Positions 61,964-64,000 of a stretch of 64,000 nucleotides of DNA are shown here, piece after piece (the first letter of the stretch is position 1; each line of letters opens with the position of its first letter). The stretch comes from Arthrobacter beigongshangensis (GTDB lineage: Bacteria > Bacillota > Bacilli > Bacillales_A > Planococcaceae): positions 1 to 64,000 of the forward strand of contig NZ_JADHDX010000005.1 in assembly GCF_016820585.1 (NCBI RefSeq), in the 5' to 3' direction. The notes under the pieces are model-generated. The model had not been told where the DNA came from. It ran no database searches and saw only the letters and a list, made by a program, of their open reading frames with translations. The position numbers and the translations under genes are program-made.

Positions 61964-63700
61964 ATGACTTGGCAAGTAGAAGCCGAAAAATGGCTAAATC
62001 AAGAGAATTTAGAAGCTACTCTTAAGCAACAATTATTGAAAGAAGAACATAATCAAGCTTTATTGGAAGATAGTTTTTATAAAAACCTATCATTTGGCAC
62101 GGCAGGTCTTCGTGGTGAACTTGGATTCGGTACGAATCGAATGAATATTTACACAGTAAGAAAGGCAGCGCAAGGGCTTGCTTTATATATTGAGAATTTT
62201 GGTGAAGCAGCAAAAAGTAGGGGAGTCGTCATTGCATATGATTCAAGACATCAGTCAGCAGAATTTGGCCTTGAAGTAGCAAAAGTTCTTGGATGGCACG
62301 GTATTCGTTCTTTTTTGTTCGATGAACTGCAATCAACACCATTGTTATCCTTCGCAATACGAGAGCTGAGCACATTCTCAGGAGTTGTTATTACGGCAAG
62401 TCATAACCCTGCGGAATATAATGGACTGAAAGTGTATGGAGAAGATGGTGGACAAGTTACATTAGAGGCGGCAACTGCCATTACAGCTTATACGGAGGGT
62501 ATTGAAGATCTCTTTTCAGTAGAGGTCATGGAAGAAGCTAGTCTTTTAGCAGAAGGATTATTGATATATTTGGATCAGGACATGAGCAATAGATATCTAA
62601 AGAAATTAGATGAAATTTTATTAGATGGCGAGCTGGATAAGCGCTTATCAATTGTTTTCTCACCACTACATGGGGCAGGCGGGAAATTGGTTTCTAAAGG
62701 GCTAGAGGTAGCTGGGTTTTCCAATGTAACGCTGGTGAATGAGCAATCCATTCCCGATCCCGATTTTGCAACCGTTAAGTTTCCGAACCCAGAAGAGGCA
62801 CAGGCCTTTGACTTAGCGTTGGAATATGGTCAGAAGGTGACAGCAGATTTACTGATTGCTACAGATCCAGATGCAGACCGTATGGGTGTGGCCGTTCGGG
62901 ATGAAGAAAATAATTATGTGTTTCTAACAGGCAATCAAATTGGTGCACTGCTTGTACATACATTGCTGGAGGATAAATCGAACCGTGGTAAACTCCCTGT
63001 CAACGGTGTTGTATTAAAAACGATTGTAACTTCTGAACTTGGTCGGGCCATTGCAGATAACTATGGCATTCAAACAATTGATGTGCTTACAGGGTTTAAA
63101 TTTATTAGTGAAAAAGTGTTGGAGTTTGAAAGAAGTGCAGCGTCAACTTTCCTAATTGGTTACGAAGAAAGCTATGGCTACTTGATTGGTGATTTCGTGC
63201 GGGATAAAGATGCAGTACAAGCTTCAGTTTTAATAGCTTCAGTTGCTGCTCGGTATAAAGCAGACGGTCAAACTCTACTGGAAGGGCTACACGCTATATA
63301 TAAGCAGTATGGTTTTTACCAGGAAGGATTGGAGTCGATTCAGCTAAAAGGTAAAACTGGAATGGGGAAAATTGACACAATCATGAACCATTTCCGTTCT
63401 GCATCATTTGGGGGGGAGTTTGCTCAACCACTGGATCTTATTGAAGATTACTCAAACGGTTATGCTATCTATATAAAGACAGGAATACAGCAAACACTCG
63501 ATTTACCTATAGCAAATGTGTTAAAATTCAAACTAGCGGATGGGACATGGTTTGCCATTCGTCCATCTGGAACTGAACCCAAAATCAAATTTTATTTTGG
63601 TGTAAAGGCAAACACACAAGCAGAAAGTGACAAACGTCTATTGGCAATAAAAACGGATGTCATGACGATTGTAGAAAAAATTTTAGCTGGATCATTATGA
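61964..63700 (+). CDS. pgcA: Phosphoglucomutase (alpha-D-phosphohexomutase)
   Basis: A 578-residue phosphohexomutase interconverting glucose-1-phosphate and glucose-6-phosphate. FGTAGLRGELGFGTNRMN is the N-terminal signature, TASHNPAEYNGLKVYG carries the phosphoserine (Ser146), DPDADRMGVAV binds magnesium, GYEESYGY is the sugar-binding loop and RPSGTEPKIKFY the phosphate site. AAGGAGG precedes ATG. The length is typical of PgcA-type enzymes in Bacillales. It is followed by pgi. Confidence 0.95.
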   Translation: MTWQVEAEKWLNQENLEATLKQQLLKEEHNQALLEDSFYKNLSFGTAGLRGELGFGTNRMNIYTVRKAAQGLALYIENFGEAAKSRGVVIAYDSRHQSAEFGLEVAKVLGWHGIRSFLFDELQSTPLLSFAIRELSTFSGVVITASHNPAEYNGLKVYGEDGGQVTLEAATAITAYTEGIEDLFSVEVMEEASLLAEGLLIYLDQDMSNRYLKKLDEILLDGELDKRLSIVFSPLHGAGGKLVSKGLEVAGFSNVTLVNEQSIPDPDFATVKFPNPEEAQAFDLALEYGQKVTADLLIATDPDADRMGVAVRDEENNYVFLTGNQIGALLVHTLLEDKSNRGKLPVNGVVLKTIVTSELGRAIADNYGIQTIDVLTGFKFISEKVLEFERSAASTFLIGYEESYGYLIGDFVRDKDAVQASVLIASVAARYKADGQTLLEGLHAIYKQYGFYQEGLESIQLKGKTGMGKIDTIMNHFRSASFGGEFAQPLDLIEDYSNGYAIYIKTGIQQTLDLPIANVLKFKLADGTWFAIRPSGTEPKIKFYFGVKANTQAESDKRLLAIKTDVMTIVEKILAGSL

Positions 63701-63721
63701 AAAGAAATGAGGAATGTTGAA

Positions 63722-64000
63722 ATGGTATCACCAGTAACACTCAACCAGTCGCTAATGGCGATAAGTGAGTTGGAAAAAGTATTTGGAGAACGAGTGAAAA
63801 ATATTCATGATGCAATGGCAAATGGGACATCTCAAGGTGCTGACTTTTTGGGGTGGCGTAATCTTCCAGATGAGGCACTAGCAAATGATTTGGAGAGTGT
63901 GCTAGCAGTAGCAGAGAAGTTACGAAAAGCTGCTGAAGTAGTAGTTGTCATTGGTGTGGGTGGTTCGTATTTAGGTGCAAAAGCGGTACAAGATGCACTT
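63722..64000 (+). CDS. pgi: Glucose-6-phosphate isomerase, 5' part
   Basis: The first 93 codons of a phosphoglucose isomerase that runs off the right edge. VVVVIGVGGSYLGAKAVQDAL is the conserved SIS-domain phosphate-binding segment, and ADFLGWRNLP is typical of Firmicutes Pgi. The start is ATG 63722, 21 bases after the pgcA stop, with GAGGAATG upstream. It interconverts glucose-6-phosphate and fructose-6-phosphate. Confidence 0.93.
   Translation, partial: MVSPVTLNQSLMAISELEKVFGERVKNIHDAMANGTSQGADFLGWRNLPDEALANDLESVLAVAEKLRKAAEVVVVIGVGGSYLGAKAVQDAL

Noticed and set aside
1..64000. tRNA, rRNA, CRISPR arrays, intact transposases, prophage genes
   Set aside because: None was recognised on either strand.

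Overview
The window is low-GC DNA with strong GA-rich Shine-Dalgarno sites, B. subtilis-like pectin genes, catabolite-response (cre) elements and MsmX-style ABC systems without their own ATPase. It looks like a chromosomal segment of a Bacillales bacterium. A Planococcaceae-type host (Sporosarcina/Lysinibacillus/Psychrobacillus relatives) is an inference, based partly on a short interspersed repeat at 18288-18519. No rRNA, tRNA, CRISPR array, phage or intact transposase was seen.

Almost the whole window is a pectin and rhamnogalacturonan utilisation island. Region 1 (0.6-7.0 kb): GH105 unsaturated glycuronyl hydrolase, then kdgA, kdgK, kduI, kduD, a TIM-barrel isomerase and an inositol-monophosphatase-family protein. 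This is the route from unsaturated uronates through KDG to pyruvate and glyceraldehyde-3-phosphate, driven by a promoter with an embedded cre. Region 2 (7.2-18.2 kb): LacI regulator, YtcQ/YteP/YtcP-type oligosaccharide importer, an alpha/beta hydrolase, a YesS-like membrane AraC regulator, and a YteS/YteU/YteT-like trio. Region 3 (18.3-25.7 kb): a 1576-residue secreted PL9 pectate lyase preceded by a structured RNA and terminator, rhamnogalacturonan acetylesterase, and a flippase-like protein. Region 4 (26-28.6 kb): tagaturonate epimerase uxaE followed by larE. Region 5 (29-39.6 kb): Gfo/Idh oxidoreductase, a second ABC importer with a duplicated binding-protein gene, and a YesM/YesN-type two-component system whose likely binding repeats recur at three promoters. 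Region 6 (40-44.8 kb): two Gfo/Idh dehydrogenases, a TIM-barrel isomerase and a GPH symporter.

Region 7 (44.9-52.5 kb) is the most interesting: an AraC regulator, a LarA-superfamily nickel-pincer epimerase, an SDR oxidoreductase, a gluconokinase-type FGGY kinase, larB, a LarC C-terminal-half protein and an AEC permease. With uxaE and larE this suggests an alternative uronate route: tagaturonate to fructuronate (UxaE), to D-mannonate (SDR), to D-gluconate (LarA homologue acting as gluconate 2-epimerase), to 6-phosphogluconate (GntK-like). It would bypass mannonate dehydratase and KDG and depend on the nickel-pincer nucleotide cofactor. The pathway is inferred; the individual family assignments are well supported.

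Region 8 (53.3-64 kb): a sugar-binding protein/LytS-type kinase/YesN-type regulator triad resembling the clostridial XylFII-LytS-YesN system, a monosaccharide (glucose-type) ABC importer, a ROK repressor, phosphoglucomutase and the start of glucose-6-phosphate isomerase.
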